Program-made: the position numbers and the translations under genes
Assembly: GCF_900446255.1 (NCBI RefSeq)
Contig: NZ_UIGI01000001.1
Location: 2,940,763-3,004,762 of the forward strand
DNA length: 64,000 nucleotides
Direction: 5' to 3'
Origin: Buttiauxella agrestis
GTDB lineage: Bacteria; Pseudomonadota; Gammaproteobacteria; Enterobacterales; Enterobacteriaceae
Part shown: positions 47,931 through 57,898 of the stretch, piece by piece
Layout of the letters: every line of letters starts with the position of its first letter
Numbering within the stretch: the first letter of the stretch is position 1
The notes under the pieces: generated by a model
Databases searched by the model: none
The model's input: the letters and a program-made list of their open reading frames with translations, nothing else
What the model was told of the DNA's origin: nothing

Positions 47931-48221
47931 ATGAGTAACGGAGACATCGAGCGGTATGTCATCACATTAAAATTTCAGGAACATAATCTCACCGACCTTA
48001 ACGAGTTAAATAACCATCTGACGCGCGGCGGTTTTTTGCTCACACTGTCTGATGACGAAGGGAAAGTACACGAATTAGGTATCAACACCTTCGGTTTAAT
48101 TAGCCCTTTAAGCCCGAAAGAAGTGGAAGAACTTGCCCGTGGTCTTGGCAAACTGGCATTAGGCGTGGAGCCAGAAGTTTCAGTCACAACCTGGGAGGCC
48201 TGGCAGCAAGAGAGTAAATAG
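47931..48221 (+). CDS. ydiZ: Conserved protein YdiZ
   Basis: The 96-residue soluble protein (MSNGDIERYVITLKFQEHNLTD) matches E. coli YdiZ in length and position between pfkB and yniA. It has no known function, no signal peptide and no membrane segment. AACGAGGTG precedes the start. Confidence 0.9.
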   Translation: MSNGDIERYVITLKFQEHNLTDLNELNNHLTRGGFLLTLSDDEGKVHELGINTFGLISPLSPKEVEELARGLGKLALGVEPEVSVTTWEAWQQESK

Positions 48222-48324
48222 CTTTGTTTCAAATATCATGACCGGGGATGTGCGTTAGTTCGAAGTTTGACCCGGTTAACAGCGATAAGCTAATGATCTA
48301 CCAGAAAACCTGGGGAGAAGTATC

Positions 48325-49185
48325 ATGTGGCAAGCCATTAGTCGTCTGTTAAGTGAACAACTCGGCACCGCTGAAATCGAACATCGTACAGAATTACCCG
48401 GCGGAGAGATTCATGCCGCCTGGCGTATTCACTATGCCGGTCATGAGATCTTTGTCAAAAGCGACGCTCGCGAGATGTTACCCATTTTCACCGCCGAAGC
48501 CGATCAGCTTGAGTTACTGTCGCGCAGTAACACAGTGCGAGTCCCCAAAGTCTGGGCGCTCGGCAGCGATCGAGATTACAGCTTCCTGCTGCTCGAATAC
48601 ATGCCCGCTAAACCGCTGGATGCGCATAACGCCTTTTTGCTGGGGCAACAGCTGGCACGTTTGCATGAATGGAGTGACCAACCGCAGTTTGGGCTAGATT
48701 TTGATAACGATCTTTCTACCACGCCGCAGCCAAATGCCTGGCAACGACGCTGGTCCACATTCTTTGCCGAGCAACGTATCGGCTGGCAACTTGAACTCGC
48801 CGCAGAGAAAGGTATCCAGTTTGGTGATATCGACTTAATTGTCGAGTTTGTTCATCAAGCTCTTGCCTCCCACCAGCCGCAACCTTCTTTATTACACGGT
48901 GATTTGTGGTCGGGGAATTGCGCGATGGGCCCGGATGGGCCATTTATCTACGATCCGGCATGCTACTGGGGTGACAGAGAGTGCGATTTAGCCATGTTGC
49001 CTTTGCACCCGAATCAACCCCCACAAATTTATGATGGTTATCAGTCAGTTTGTCCCCTTCCTTCCGATTTCCTCTTACGCCAGCCGATTTACCAACTCTA
49101 CACCCTGCTCAACCGTGCAATTTTGTTCGGCGGTCAGCATTTAGTGGTCGCACAAAAAGCGCTTGATAGAGTTCTGGCCGCGTAA
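48325..49185 (+). CDS. yniA: Fructosamine/ketosamine kinase family protein YniA
   Basis: YniA is a fructosamine-3-kinase-like phosphotransferase that phosphorylates sugar adducts on amines and so helps deglycation. The 286-residue product shows the kinase fold: lysine strand HEIFVKSDA, hinge FLLLEYMPAKPL, catalytic loop LLHGDLWSGNCAMG and metal-binding DPACYWGDRECDLAM. GGGGAG precedes the ATG. Confidence 0.94.
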   Translation: MWQAISRLLSEQLGTAEIEHRTELPGGEIHAAWRIHYAGHEIFVKSDAREMLPIFTAEADQLELLSRSNTVRVPKVWALGSDRDYSFLLLEYMPAKPLDAHNAFLLGQQLARLHEWSDQPQFGLDFDNDLSTTPQPNAWQRRWSTFFAEQRIGWQLELAAEKGIQFGDIDLIVEFVHQALASHQPQPSLLHGDLWSGNCAMGPDGPFIYDPACYWGDRECDLAMLPLHPNQPPQIYDGYQSVCPLPSDFLLRQPIYQLYTLLNRAILFGGQHLVVAQKALDRVLAA

Positions 49186-49191
49186 AAAACT

Positions 49192-49223
49192 CGCCACTCC
49201 CGCGCATCAGGAGTGGCGTTTTT
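49192..49223. terminator. Bidirectional terminator between yniA and yniB
   Basis: CGCCACTCC and GGAGTGGCG form a perfect 9-bp stem with a 9-nt loop, with five T residues after it and six A residues before it. It sits between the convergent yniA and yniB. Confidence 0.9.
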
Positions 49224-49760
49224 CTAGATAAAGCCCAATAAAGAAAAGAAGAAGTAACCGATGACGATGATAATGACAGGTAAAATATAGAGCGGGAAAA
49301 TTTGCAGGAATATCGTGTGGCGTGGCACCACAATTTTGCTGTCGATTTGCTCTTTGGTTAATCCGTCCGGCCCTTTTGCCTGTTCCAGAATCAACTGATC
49401 CTGCACACCTTCGCGCAGAAACTTCGCCTGGCGGCTCATGCGCGCGCCCGATGCCTGTAACGCAAGACCCACAAATATCAGCGCGTAGATCACCCAAAAC
49501 AGCACATTGGCTTGTTGATGGAACTCCGGCTGGGGCGAGTTGTACCAGAAGAAATTCAAAAATGGCGTATTAAAACGCATCATCTCAATCATGACGTGCG
49601 CGAAATCCAGCATCACGGCATTAATGCCCGCCTGTTTTTCGCTATGTTCATACATAAACTTCAAAATTGAAATCAGTGTTGAAATCACTGCCGGGATGAA
49701 AATTACCCAGCCAGCCACACGTTTGAGTACGGCAATGCGTCCAGCTTGTTGATACGTCAT
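49224..49760 (-). CDS. yniB: Inner-membrane protein YniB
   Basis: The 178-residue protein (MTYQQAGRIAVLKRVAGWVIF) has hydrophobic segments at about residues 18-35, 85-105 and 150-175, consistent with a three- or four-helix inner-membrane protein of unknown function. The start at 49760 follows AGGGGA; the frame extends upstream to 49997 but lacks support there. Position and length match E. coli YniB. Confidence 0.92.
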   Translation of the reverse strand: MTYQQAGRIAVLKRVAGWVIFIPAVISTLISILKFMYEHSEKQAGINAVMLDFAHVMIEMMRFNTPFLNFFWYNSPQPEFHQQANVLFWVIYALIFVGLALQASGARMSRQAKFLREGVQDQLILEQAKGPDGLTKEQIDSKIVVPRHTIFLQIFPLYILPVIIIVIGYFFFSLLGFI

Positions 49761-49927
49761 TCGTTCCCCTTTGGTTAAGACGCAACTTGTACGCACAAAG
49801 TTTACCTCGTTTGGTGTGATTTCGCCTGAGCTTTGCGGGCGATTTTCACAAAGCGGTGGCATCAACGCGTAATTCCAGCTATTCATAAGGGATCTTATTG
49901 GTAATGCACAAAGACAGGAGTCGATAA

Positions 49928-50596
49928 ATGGCTGCAACGCGCCAGATTTTAGCTGCAATTTTTGATATGGACGGTTTGCTGATTGATTCAGAACCATTAT
50001 GGGACGAGGCGGAGCTGGAGGTCATGGCGAGCTTGGGTGTGGATATTTCGCGCCGTTGCGAACTGCCCGATACGCTCGGTCTGCGTATCGACCTGGTGGT
50101 TGATTTATGGTTTGCCCAACAACCCTGGAATGGCCCAGGTCGCGAAGAAGTCACCCAACGCGTTATTACGCGTGCGATTAGCCTGGTTGATGAAAAGCGC
50201 CCCATTTTACCCGGCGTTCGCGAAGCCATTGCGTTATGTAAAGCGCAGGGTCTGAAAGTCGGTCTGGCTTCAGCATCGCCGCTGCATATGCTCGAGCGCG
50301 TCCTCGAAATGTTTGACCTGCGTGACCAATTTGATGCCATTGCGTCCGCTGAACATCTACCGTACAGCAAGCCACATCCGCAAGTTTATCTCGATGCTGC
50401 CGCAAAACTGGGAGTTGATCCGCTGACGTGTGTCACGCTCGAAGATTCGGTTAACGGCATGATTGCCACCAAAGCGGCCCGCATGCGGTCGATTGTGGTT
50501 CCAGCCGAAGAAAACCGTAGTGATGATCGCTGGTGCCTGGCAAATGCCAAACTCTCCTCGCTGACAGAATTACGCGCCGAACATCTGCTGGGTTAA
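49928..50596 (+). CDS. hxpB: Hexitol/2-deoxyglucose-6-phosphate phosphatase
   Basis: HxpB (YniC) is a HAD-superfamily phosphatase that dephosphorylates 2-deoxyglucose 6-phosphate and hexitol phosphates. The 222-residue product has HAD motif I FDMDGLLIDSE (nucleophile Asp13, general acid Asp15), motif II GLASASP, and motif IV EDSVNGMIATKAA with a cap domain between. It starts behind AGGAG, divergent from yniB as in E. coli. Confidence 0.95.
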   Translation: MAATRQILAAIFDMDGLLIDSEPLWDEAELEVMASLGVDISRRCELPDTLGLRIDLVVDLWFAQQPWNGPGREEVTQRVITRAISLVDEKRPILPGVREAIALCKAQGLKVGLASASPLHMLERVLEMFDLRDQFDAIASAEHLPYSKPHPQVYLDAAAKLGVDPLTCVTLEDSVNGMIATKAARMRSIVVPAEENRSDDRWCLANAKLSSLTELRAEHLLG

Positions 50597-50654
50597 TCAT
50601 TTTAAGGTGCGGGGCTACCCCGCATCCTTCTCAAAACACTACCTGCGTCAAAAT

Positions 50655-50675
50655 TATTGAAACATCATTTCAATT
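50655..50675. promoter_or_regulatory. KdgR operator upstream of kduD
   Basis: TTGAAACATCATTTCAA (50657-50673) is a near-perfect dyad matching the KdgR box core (AATGAAACA-N-TGTTTCATT type). It lies about 80 bp upstream of kduD. KdgR represses pectate and hexuronate catabolic genes. Confidence 0.7.
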
Positions 50676-50752
50676 AAGTTTGAGTTTCTGCAATCCCCTA
50701 CCTATCCTTTATTTACACGCGCAAATGCGCATTTCCGGATACCGGGGTAACT

Positions 50753-51514
50753 ATGATTCTCGATGCTTTTAATCTGCAAGGTAAAGTCGCTATCGTCACG
50801 GGTTGTGATACCGGGCTTGGCCAGGGAATGGCGATTGGCCTTGCCGAGGCTGGCTGCGACATCGTCAGTGTGAACCGCAAAGTCCCGCAAGAGACAGCGC
50901 AAAAAGTTCAGGCGTTGGGCCGACGTTTTATGGCAATCCAGGCCGATTTAAGCCAGCAAGACGCCATTGCCAGTATCGTAGAACAAGCCGTCGCCGGTAT
51001 GGGGAAAATCGATATCCTGGTCAACAACGCCGGCACTATTCGCCGTGAGGATGCCCTTGAATTCAGCGAGAAGAATTGGGATGACGTGATGAACCTGAAT
51101 ATTAAATCGGTGTTCTTTCTCTCACAGGCGGTAGCAAAGCAGTTCATTAAGCAAGGAGGCGGCGGCAAAATTATTAACATCGCTTCCATGCTTTCGTTCC
51201 AGGGCGGTATCCGCGTCCCCTCTTATACGGCATCGAAAAGCGCAGTCCTGGGTGTCACGCGTCTGCTGGCAAACGAATGGGCGCAACACAACATTAATGT
51301 GAATGCCATCGCTCCGGGATACATGGTGACCAACAATACTCAACAGCTCCGCGAGGATGAACAACGCAGCCAGGAAATTCTCGACCGTATTCCCGCAGGC
51401 CGCTGGGGGCTTCCTGCCGACCTGCAAGGCCCGATTGTGTTTCTCGCATCCAGCGCTTCTGATTACGTCAATGGTTACACCGTTGCCGTCGATGGAGGCT
51501 GGCTAGCCCGCTAA
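50753..51514 (+). CDS. kduD: 2-dehydro-3-deoxy-D-gluconate 5-dehydrogenase
   Basis: KduD is a short-chain dehydrogenase that converts 2,5-diketo-3-deoxygluconate to 2-keto-3-deoxygluconate during pectin or hexuronate breakdown. The 253-residue product equals E. coli KduD and shares TGCDTGLGQGMA (NAD-binding), NNAG, catalytic SYTASKSA (Tyr-X3-Lys) and the C-terminus GYTVAVDGGWLAR. Its usual partner kduI is not adjacent: hxpB and ydjM flank it, which are neighbours in K-12, so this gene is an insertion there. A KdgR box precedes it. Confidence 0.93.
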   Translation: MILDAFNLQGKVAIVTGCDTGLGQGMAIGLAEAGCDIVSVNRKVPQETAQKVQALGRRFMAIQADLSQQDAIASIVEQAVAGMGKIDILVNNAGTIRREDALEFSEKNWDDVMNLNIKSVFFLSQAVAKQFIKQGGGGKIINIASMLSFQGGIRVPSYTASKSAVLGVTRLLANEWAQHNINVNAIAPGYMVTNNTQQLREDEQRSQEILDRIPAGRWGLPADLQGPIVFLASSASDYVNGYTVAVDGGWLAR

Positions 51515-51574
51515 ACATGCCGCCGCCGGGCAATCGGCGGTTGCAAAATGTTACGCCGTCACCTCTTCCGTCTA

Positions 51575-51608
51575 CTGTATAAAAACCCTATACTGTATGA
51601 ATCGACAG
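51575..51608. promoter_or_regulatory. LexA boxes upstream of ydjM
   Basis: CTGTATGAATCGACAG (51593-51608) is a full CTG-N10-CAG LexA site. A second, weaker copy begins at 51575 (CTGTATAAAAACCCTA). E. coli ydjM also has two adjacent LexA sites here. Confidence 0.85.
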
Positions 51609-51627
51609 TTTTCATCCAGGTAGCATC

Positions 51628-52218
51628 ATGACGGCGGAAGGCCACCTTCTTTTTTCCATTGCCTGTGCAGTATTTGCTAAAAATGCTGAACTCACGCCAG
51701 TGCTCGCTCAGGGCGACTGGTGGCATATCGTGCCGTCAGCAATTTTGACCTGTTTACTACCGGATATCGACCATCCCAAGTCATTCCTCGGCCAACGCTT
51801 ACCCTGGATTTCCAAACCGATTGCCCGCGCCTGCGGCCATCGTGGTTTTACACACAGTTTGTTCGCGGTGTTTGCAAGCCTTGCGTTGTTCTATCTCAAG
51901 GTGCCTGAAACCTGGCTCATCCCCGCCGATGCGCTGCAAGGCATGGTATTGGGCTATTTAAGCCATATTCTGGCGGACATGCTGACACCGGCTGGCGTTC
52001 CACTGCTCTGGCCGTGCCGCTGGCGCTTTCGTTTCCCGATAATCAGGCCGCAAAAAGGCAATCAGCTTGAACGCGCCTTATGCATGGTGTTATTCGGTCT
52101 GGCTGTGTGGATGCCGCAAAGCGTGCCCGATAACAGCGCAGTGCGCTGGTCATCACATATGATAATTTCGCTGCAAATGACCTTTAATAGTTTTTTAAAT
52201 AACCACCTGGAACAATAA
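51628..52218 (+). CDS. ydjM: SOS-induced inner-membrane protein YdjM
   Basis: YdjM belongs to the DUF457 family of membrane-bound metal-dependent hydrolases. The 196-residue product has conserved acidic and His motifs (PDIDHPKS, HRGFTHSLFA, LSHILADMLTPAG) that likely bind metal, and several hydrophobic helices. The LexA boxes upstream make it an SOS gene as in E. coli. AGGTAG precedes the ATG. Confidence 0.93.
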   Translation: MTAEGHLLFSIACAVFAKNAELTPVLAQGDWWHIVPSAILTCLLPDIDHPKSFLGQRLPWISKPIARACGHRGFTHSLFAVFASLALFYLKVPETWLIPADALQGMVLGYLSHILADMLTPAGVPLLWPCRWRFRFPIIRPQKGNQLERALCMVLFGLAVWMPQSVPDNSAVRWSSHMIISLQMTFNSFLNNHLEQ

Positions 52219-52350
52219 TTAGACGAAATAACTCAAAATGTAATAATCAATTCCTTTTGAATATAAGACTCGTTCTGAGCTTCTGGTACGATTTACCCAA
52301 TAAAGATGGCAAACAGTCCATCTATTGGTAAAACACTCAGGAGATACGGG

Positions 52351-53742
52351 ATGAACTTTCCACTTATAGCGAACGTTATCGTGTTCGTTATTCTGCTGCT
52401 GTTGTTGGCGCAAACTCGCCACAAACAGTGGAGTCTGGCGAAGAAAGTACTGCTTGGTTTAGTGATTGGTGTGGTCTTTGGCCTTGCACTGCACACCATT
52501 TATGGCGAAGACAGCCCAGTACTGAAGCAATCTATCCAATGGTTCAACATCGTCGGCAACGGCTATGTACAACTACTGCAAATGATCGTGATGCCATTAG
52601 TGTTCGCCTCAATTCTGAGCGCGGTTGCACGTCTGCATAACGCATCGTCTTTGGGAAAAATCAGTTTCCTGACCATCGGCACTTTGCTGTTTACCACGCT
52701 GATTTCAGCGCTGGTCGGTGTTTTAGTCACCAACCTGTTTGGTTTGACGGCTGAAGGCCTGGTACAAGGGACTGCGGAAACTGCGCGTCTGAGCGCCATC
52801 GAAACCACTTACGTGGGCAAAGTGGCCGACCTGAACGTGCCACAGCTGATTCTGTCCTTCGTACCGAAAAACCCGTTTGCTGACCTGACCGGTGCGAATC
52901 CAACTTCCATTATTAGCGTGGTAATTTTCGCCGCCTTCCTGGGTGTTGCTGCACTGAAATTGCTGAAAGATGATGCCCCGAAAGGTGAACGCGTCCTGGT
53001 GGCGATTGATACGCTGCAAAGCTGGGTGATGAAGCTGGTTCGTCTGGTCATGCAACTGACTCCGTACGGCGTGCTCGCCCTGATGACCAAAGTCGTTGCC
53101 GGTTCAAACTTGCAAGACATCATCAAACTTGGCAGCTTCGTGGTCGCGTCCTACCTCGGCCTGGCGATCATGTTCGGTGTGCATGCGATTCTGCTGGCGG
53201 TTAATGGCGTTAGCCCACTGAAATACTTCCGTAAAGTGTGGCCAGTGCTGACCTTTGCCTTCACCAGCCGCTCCAGTGCTGCAAGTATCCCATTAAACGT
53301 TGAAGCGCAAACGCGTCGTCTGGGTGTTCCTGAATCTATCGCAAGCTTTGCTGCATCCTTTGGTGCGACCATCGGTCAGAACGGTTGTGCGGGTCTGTAC
53401 CCGGCAATGTTGGCCGTAATGGTAGCGCCTACCGTGGGTATCAACCCGCTGGATCCGGTATGGATTGCAACGTTAGTCGGTATTGTGACCGTTAGCTCCG
53501 CAGGCGTGGCCGGTGTGGGCGGCGGTGCAACCTTCGCCGCACTGATTGTACTGCCAGCGATGGGCTTGCCGGTCACTTTGGTCGCATTGTTGATTTCTGT
53601 TGAACCGCTTATCGATATGGGCCGTACCGCCCTGAACGTCAGCGGCTCCATGACTGCCGGTACTATCACCAGCCAGTTGATGAAACAAACCGATAAAGAA
53701 GTCATGAATAGCGATGAAGAAGCAGAACTGGCGCATCGCTAA
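52351..53742 (+). CDS. tcyP: L-cystine:cation symporter TcyP
   Basis: TcyP (YdjN) is a DAACS-family inner-membrane importer of cystine. The 463-residue product equals E. coli TcyP in length and is nearly identical across [29 protein letters not shown] and the HP2/TM8 region [14 protein letters not shown]. The ATG at 52351 ([11 protein letters not shown]) has AGGAGA upstream; a longer frame from 52306 is not needed. Confidence 0.97.
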   Translation: MNFPLIANVIVFVILLLLLAQTRHKQWSLAKKVLLGLVIGVVFGLALHTIYGEDSPVLKQSIQWFNIVGNGYVQLLQMIVMPLVFASILSAVARLHNASSLGKISFLTIGTLLFTTLISALVGVLVTNLFGLTAEGLVQGTAETARLSAIETTYVGKVADLNVPQLILSFVPKNPFADLTGANPTSIISVVIFAAFLGVAALKLLKDDAPKGERVLVAIDTLQSWVMKLVRLVMQLTPYGVLALMTKVVAGSNLQDIIKLGSFVVASYLGLAIMFGVHAILLAVNGVSPLKYFRKVWPVLTFAFTSRSSAASIPLNVEAQTRRLGVPESIASFAASFGATIGQNGCAGLYPAMLAVMVAPTVGINPLDPVWIATLVGIVTVSSAGVAGVGGGATFAALIVLPAMGLPVTLVALLISVEPLIDMGRTALNVSGSMTAGTITSQLMKQTDKEVMNSDEEAELAHR

Positions 53743-53780
53743 CCAGTAGCTAAATCACCGCAGAATCTGCGACAATAAAG

Positions 53781-53809
53781 CGGCTCCCAAAACAGGGGGC
53801 CGTTTTTTT
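53781..53809 (+). terminator. Intrinsic terminator after tcyP
   Basis: CGGCTCCC and GGGGGCCG (one G-U pair) enclose AAAACA and are followed by seven T residues. Confidence 0.9.
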
Positions 53810-53872
53810 ATTTATAACTTAGAGCGCCCGCATAGGGAGCCAAACCCGATTACCGCCTACGGAATTTCTTTC

Positions 53873-54559
53873 ATGAAACGATTGTGCATTCTGATGTTCT
53901 TTTGTTTATCAACCGCCTGGGCCGAAACGCCCGACAGCCCCTATTTAAAGCAGGCTAAGGCAGGCGACAGCCGCGCTCAGTTCTATCTTGCCGATACCCT
54001 TTTTAGCGCAGGCGAATACCAGCAGGCTGAAGACTGGGCTGCAAAATCTGCGGCGCAAGGTGATGCTGATGCACTCGCCCTTCTGGCGCAGTTAAAAATT
54101 CAGAACCCGGCAACGGCGGATTACCAACAGGCTAAATCATTAGCTGAACAGGCAGTACAACGGGGCAGCAAAACCGGCGAAGTCACGCTCGCACGCCTTC
54201 TGGTAAACACACAAACCGGTAAACCTGATTACCCTGCTGCCATAAAGCTGCTGGAAAGCGCATCGCAGGACCTTGAAAGTGACTCCGCGGTGGATGCGCA
54301 GATGTTCTTAGGTTTGCTTTATGCCAATGGCGTGGGCATTCCCCAGGACGATGAGCAAGCCACATTCTGGTTCAAGCGCAGCTCGGCACTCTCCCGCACC
54401 GGTTATGCCGAATACTGGGCGGGCATGCTGTTTTTAAACGGTGAGAAAGGGTTTATTGCGGCCAATAAGCAACGAGCGTTGCAGTGGTTAAACCTGAGCT
54501 GTATGGAAGGTTTTGATACCGGCTGTGAAGAGTTTGAGCAAATCAGTAACGGCGGGTAA
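53873..54559 (+). CDS. Secreted Sel1-repeat (TPR-like) protein
   Basis: The 228-residue protein has a signal peptide (MKRLCILMFFCLSTAWA) followed by Sel1-like repeats such as GDSRAQFYLADTLFSAGEY, DAQMFLGLLYANGVGIPQDDEQA and AEYWAGMLFLNGEKGF. Such periplasmic solenoids mediate protein contacts; no specific partner is evident. It lies between tcyP and cedA, where K-12 carries ydjO. Two Cys near the C-terminus (SCMEGFDTGCEEF) could form a disulfide. Confidence 0.85.
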   Translation: MKRLCILMFFCLSTAWAETPDSPYLKQAKAGDSRAQFYLADTLFSAGEYQQAEDWAAKSAAQGDADALALLAQLKIQNPATADYQQAKSLAEQAVQRGSKTGEVTLARLLVNTQTGKPDYPAAIKLLESASQDLESDSAVDAQMFLGLLYANGVGIPQDDEQATFWFKRSSALSRTGYAEYWAGMLFLNGEKGFIAANKQRALQWLNLSCMEGFDTGCEEFEQISNGG

Positions 54560-54595
54560 ACCCGCCATTACGGCAACACCAAATCCGATAATCCC

Positions 54596-54835
54596 TCAGG
54601 AAATCTCGTTTTCATGTCTGACTTGCATCGCCCAACGTTGAGCCGCCTCCGGTAACGTAAAGGGCGGTGACTGGCGGAACGCATTCCCCACCAGCACAAA
54701 TGCCACATAGCGATTGCGTAGCATCCACACATCCTTAAATCCTTCTACACGCCAGGCATGGGCTGGCGGCACGGGTTCAACACGCGGTTGATACGTAATA
54801 ACGGGGCGAGTATTCGGTTGGCGCAAAGGTTTCAT
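54596..54835 (-). CDS. cedA: Cell division activator CedA
   Basis: CedA was described in E. coli as restoring division after DnaA-driven over-replication and binds RNA polymerase and DNA. The 79-residue product aligns with E. coli CedA (80 aa): MKPLRQPNTRPVITYQPR and GFKDVWMLRNRYVAFVLVG ... FTLPEAAQRWAMQVR. The start at 54835 matches the family; the frame opens further upstream to 54958. It is divergent from katE as in E. coli. Confidence 0.92.
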   Translation of the reverse strand: MKPLRQPNTRPVITYQPRVEPVPPAHAWRVEGFKDVWMLRNRYVAFVLVGNAFRQSPPFTLPEAAQRWAMQVRHENEIS

Positions 54836-54992
54836 AGGCAATGGAATCAAAACTAAATTGATGAACAACTTCACTATGATAGCGGAGAACTGCCCTTCTC
54901 GTCTCGCGTTGAGATGACCTTGTCCTATAGTTAAAGATGTTTTGATCATACAAAGCATCTTTATAACAAGACTAAATCAGGAGAAGTGTTCA

Positions 54993-57251
54993 ATGTCGAC
55001 GAACGATAAACATCCGCTTAGCCACAATGCACCGATACATGACGCCAATGAATCAAAACCCGGAATGGATTCGCTGGCACCCGAAGACGGCTCACATCGC
55101 CCTTCCGCAGAACCCACGCCACCCGGCGCACAGCCCACCGCTGCGGGGAGTTTCAAAAGCCCGGACACTTCCAATGAAAAGCTGAAATCGCTCGATGTGC
55201 ATCGCAAAGACGGTGAAAACTTCCCGCTCACCACCAACCAGGGCGTGCGCATCGCCGACGACCAAAATTCACTGCGCGCAGGTACGCGTGGGCCTACGCT
55301 TCTGGAAGATTTTATCCTGCGGGAAAAAATCACCCATTTTGACCATGAGCGTATTCCCGAGCGTATCGTTCACGCCCGCGGTTCAGCCGCCCACGGCTAT
55401 TTCCAACCGTATAAAAATTTATCGGATGTCACCAAAGCCGATTTCTTATCCGACCCTGACAAAATCACCCCGGTATTCGTTCGATTTTCTACCGTCCAGG
55501 GCGGCGCTGGCTCCGCCGATACCGTGCGTGATATCCGTGGGTTTGCCACCAAGTTCTACACCGAAGAAGGGATTTTCGATTTAGTCGGCAACAACACGCC
55601 GGTGTTTTTCATTCAGGACGCGCATAAATTCCCGGATTTTGTCCATGCCGTTAAACCCGAGCCGCACTGGGCTATCCCGCAAGGCGGCAGCGCCCACGAC
55701 ACCTTCTGGGATTATGTTTCGCTGCAACCCGAAACATTGCACAACGTCATCTGGGCGATGTCTGACCGTGGCTTACCGCGCAGTTACCGCACCATGGAAG
55801 GTTTTGGGATCCATACCTTCCGCATGATAAACGCCGAGGGCAAAGCCACTTTCGTGCGCTTCCACTGGAAACCAACCGCCGGAAAAGCCTCTCTTATCTG
55901 GGATGAGTCGCAAAAACTGACGGGCCGTGACCCGGACTTCCACCGTCGCGACCTCTGGGAATCTATCGAGGCAGGCGATTTCCCGGAATACGAACTGGGA
56001 CTGCAATTAATTCCAGAAGAAGATGAATTTAAGTATGACTTTGACCTGCTGGACCCCACTAAACTGATCCCTGAAGAACTGGTTCCGGTTCACCTGGTGG
56101 GCAAAATGACGCTCAATCGCAACCCGGATAATTTCTTTGCCGAAAACGAACAGGCGGCGTTCCATCCGGGCCATATTGTTCCTGGACTCGATTTCAGTAA
56201 TGACCCGCTGTTGCAGGGGCGCTTGTTCTCCTACACCGATACGCAAATCAGCCGTCTGGGTGGGCCAAACTTCCACGAAATCCCGATTAACCGCCCAACC
56301 TGCCCGTATCACAACTTCCAGCGTGACGGCATGCACCGCATGGATATCGACAGTAATCCGGCAAACTACGAGCCGAATTCAATTAACGATAACTGGCCGC
56401 GTGAAACGCCTCCAGGCCCGAAACGCGGAGGTTTCGAAAGCTACCAGACGCGCGTTGAAGGGCATAAAATCCGTGAGCGCAGTCCATCGTTTGGCGAATA
56501 TTACTCACATCCGCGCCTGTTCTGGCAAAGCCAGACGCCTGTTGAACAACAGCATATTATCAGCGCGTTTAGCTTTGAATTATCCAAGGTCGCCAGACCC
56601 TATATTCGTGAACGCGTGCTCGATCACCTCACGCGTATCGATATTTCCCTCGCTCAGCCGGTTGCGGAAAACCTGGGCATCGAACTGTCACACGAGCAAA
56701 TGCACGTCGCACCACCGAAAGACGTCAACGGATTGAAGAAAGACCCGAGCCTTAGCCTGTATGCGGTGCCGAGTGGTTCCGTAAAGGGCCGCGTAGTGGC
56801 GATTTTGCTCAGTGAAAAAGCCAATGCAGCGGATGTGCTGGCGACCATGAAAGCATTAAAAAATGAAGGCGTGCACACCAAATTGCTGTTTGCCCGTATG
56901 GGTGAAGTGGCTGCTGATGACGGTTCCCTATTGCCCATCGGCGCAACCTTTGCGGGTTCACCTTCGGTCACAGTCGATGCGGTCATTGTGCCGGGAGGCG
57001 ACCTGAGTTCAATTCTCGATAATGGTGATGCGGCTTACTATTTACTGGAAGCCTATAAACACTTGAAAGTGATTGGTCTCGCAGGAGATGCCCGCCAGTT
57101 CAAATCTAAACTGGCGATTGATGCGCAGGGTGAAGAAGGTGTTGTAGAAGGTGACGCTGTCACAAAATCATTTACCGATGATTTCCTGAAATCTTTAGCC
57201 GCCCACCGCGTCTGGTCGCGGCATAACAAAATCGCTCATATCCCGGCATAA
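54993..57251 (+). CDS. katE: Catalase HPII
   Basis: KatE is the stationary-phase, heme d-type large-subunit catalase that splits hydrogen peroxide. The 752-residue product matches E. coli HPII (753): a long hydrophilic N-terminus ([20 protein letters not shown]), active-site His in [12 protein letters not shown], Asn in [11 protein letters not shown], heme-ligand Tyr in [14 protein letters not shown], and a C-terminal flavodoxin-like domain ([18 protein letters not shown]). AGGAGA precedes the ATG at 54993; the frame opens earlier at 54942. Confidence 0.98.
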   Translation: MSTNDKHPLSHNAPIHDANESKPGMDSLAPEDGSHRPSAEPTPPGAQPTAAGSFKSPDTSNEKLKSLDVHRKDGENFPLTTNQGVRIADDQNSLRAGTRGPTLLEDFILREKITHFDHERIPERIVHARGSAAHGYFQPYKNLSDVTKADFLSDPDKITPVFVRFSTVQGGAGSADTVRDIRGFATKFYTEEGIFDLVGNNTPVFFIQDAHKFPDFVHAVKPEPHWAIPQGGSAHDTFWDYVSLQPETLHNVIWAMSDRGLPRSYRTMEGFGIHTFRMINAEGKATFVRFHWKPTAGKASLIWDESQKLTGRDPDFHRRDLWESIEAGDFPEYELGLQLIPEEDEFKYDFDLLDPTKLIPEELVPVHLVGKMTLNRNPDNFFAENEQAAFHPGHIVPGLDFSNDPLLQGRLFSYTDTQISRLGGPNFHEIPINRPTCPYHNFQRDGMHRMDIDSNPANYEPNSINDNWPRETPPGPKRGGFESYQTRVEGHKIRERSPSFGEYYSHPRLFWQSQTPVEQQHIISAFSFELSKVARPYIRERVLDHLTRIDISLAQPVAENLGIELSHEQMHVAPPKDVNGLKKDPSLSLYAVPSGSVKGRVVAILLSEKANAADVLATMKALKNEGVHTKLLFARMGEVAADDGSLLPIGATFAGSPSVTVDAVIVPGGDLSSILDNGDAAYYLLEAYKHLKVIGLAGDARQFKSKLAIDAQGEEGVVEGDAVTKSFTDDFLKSLAAHRVWSRHNKIAHIPA

Positions 57252-57260
57252 GCCATAAAA

Positions 57261-57287
57261 AAAGCCGCCACATTAGTGACGGCTTTT
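57261..57287. terminator. Bidirectional terminator between katE and osmE
   Basis: AAAGCCG..CAC and GTG..CGGCTTT pair (one C-A mismatch) around ATTA, with A and T runs on both sides, between the convergent katE and osmE. Confidence 0.85.
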
Positions 57288-57303
57288 TCAGAAATAACGG
57301 GAA

Positions 57304-57642
57304 TTATTTCTTAGTCTGCGGATCGGTATCGTACTCAGCACAAGTCTGATAACCCGAATTCATCACATGCCCGGTGTCATCAAGGGCGACGAAATAAGTT
57401 TCTGTTTTGCCATCGCGCTGGCCAAGAATATAAGTCTGGCAAGTCCCACGCGCGTGAATCATGGTCACTTCAGAAGAAGGCTTGCCGGCCACCTGCTGCA
57501 CTTGCTCACGGCTCATGCCTTTTTTCACATCTTTCACGACTGGCGTCGTAACCTGATCTTTTGTGCGGTCATATGCCGTACAACCCGCAAGCATAGTCAT
57601 CACCGCTGCTGCACCTAAAATTCCTGCAAAAGTCTTGTTCAT
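57304..57642 (-). CDS. osmE: Osmotically inducible lipoprotein OsmE
   Basis: OsmE is a SmpA/OmlA-domain outer-membrane lipoprotein induced by osmotic stress and stationary phase. The 112-residue product equals E. coli OsmE, with lipobox MLAGC (Cys at 21) and [21 protein letters not shown]. It is divergent from nadE across a 256-bp gap that holds two direct GCGCCAAAT repeats (57769 and 57789). Confidence 0.96.
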   Translation of the reverse strand: MNKTFAGILGAAAVMTMLAGCTAYDRTKDQVTTPVVKDVKKGMSREQVQQVAGKPSSEVTMIHARGTCQTYILGQRDGKTETYFVALDDTGHVMNSGYQTCAEYDTDPQTKK

Positions 57643-57898
57643 ATTTTATCCTCGTTTTTCAGGGTATTGCTCATGCGTGTTAGATAAGCCTGGAATATAA
57701 AAGAGGTTTTATCAACTAAGCAGACCAAATGAACAAATTTTAGGATTATTATACAAAACACCATGTTAGCGCCAAATCGCTCTAAATCGCGCCAAATGGT
57801 TCCCATGCCCCCGCATGAGTCTTGTCGTTTTACCTACAAAAGGTTAGTTTTAATCAATCTACCTGCACGCGCAGGTGAATTTCAATCGGAGGGTTTAA

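Noticed and set aside
49760-49997. N-terminal extension of yniB from 49997
   Set aside because: The extension has no ribosome site and overlaps the hxpB start; MTYQQAGR at 49760 has a strong site and family length.
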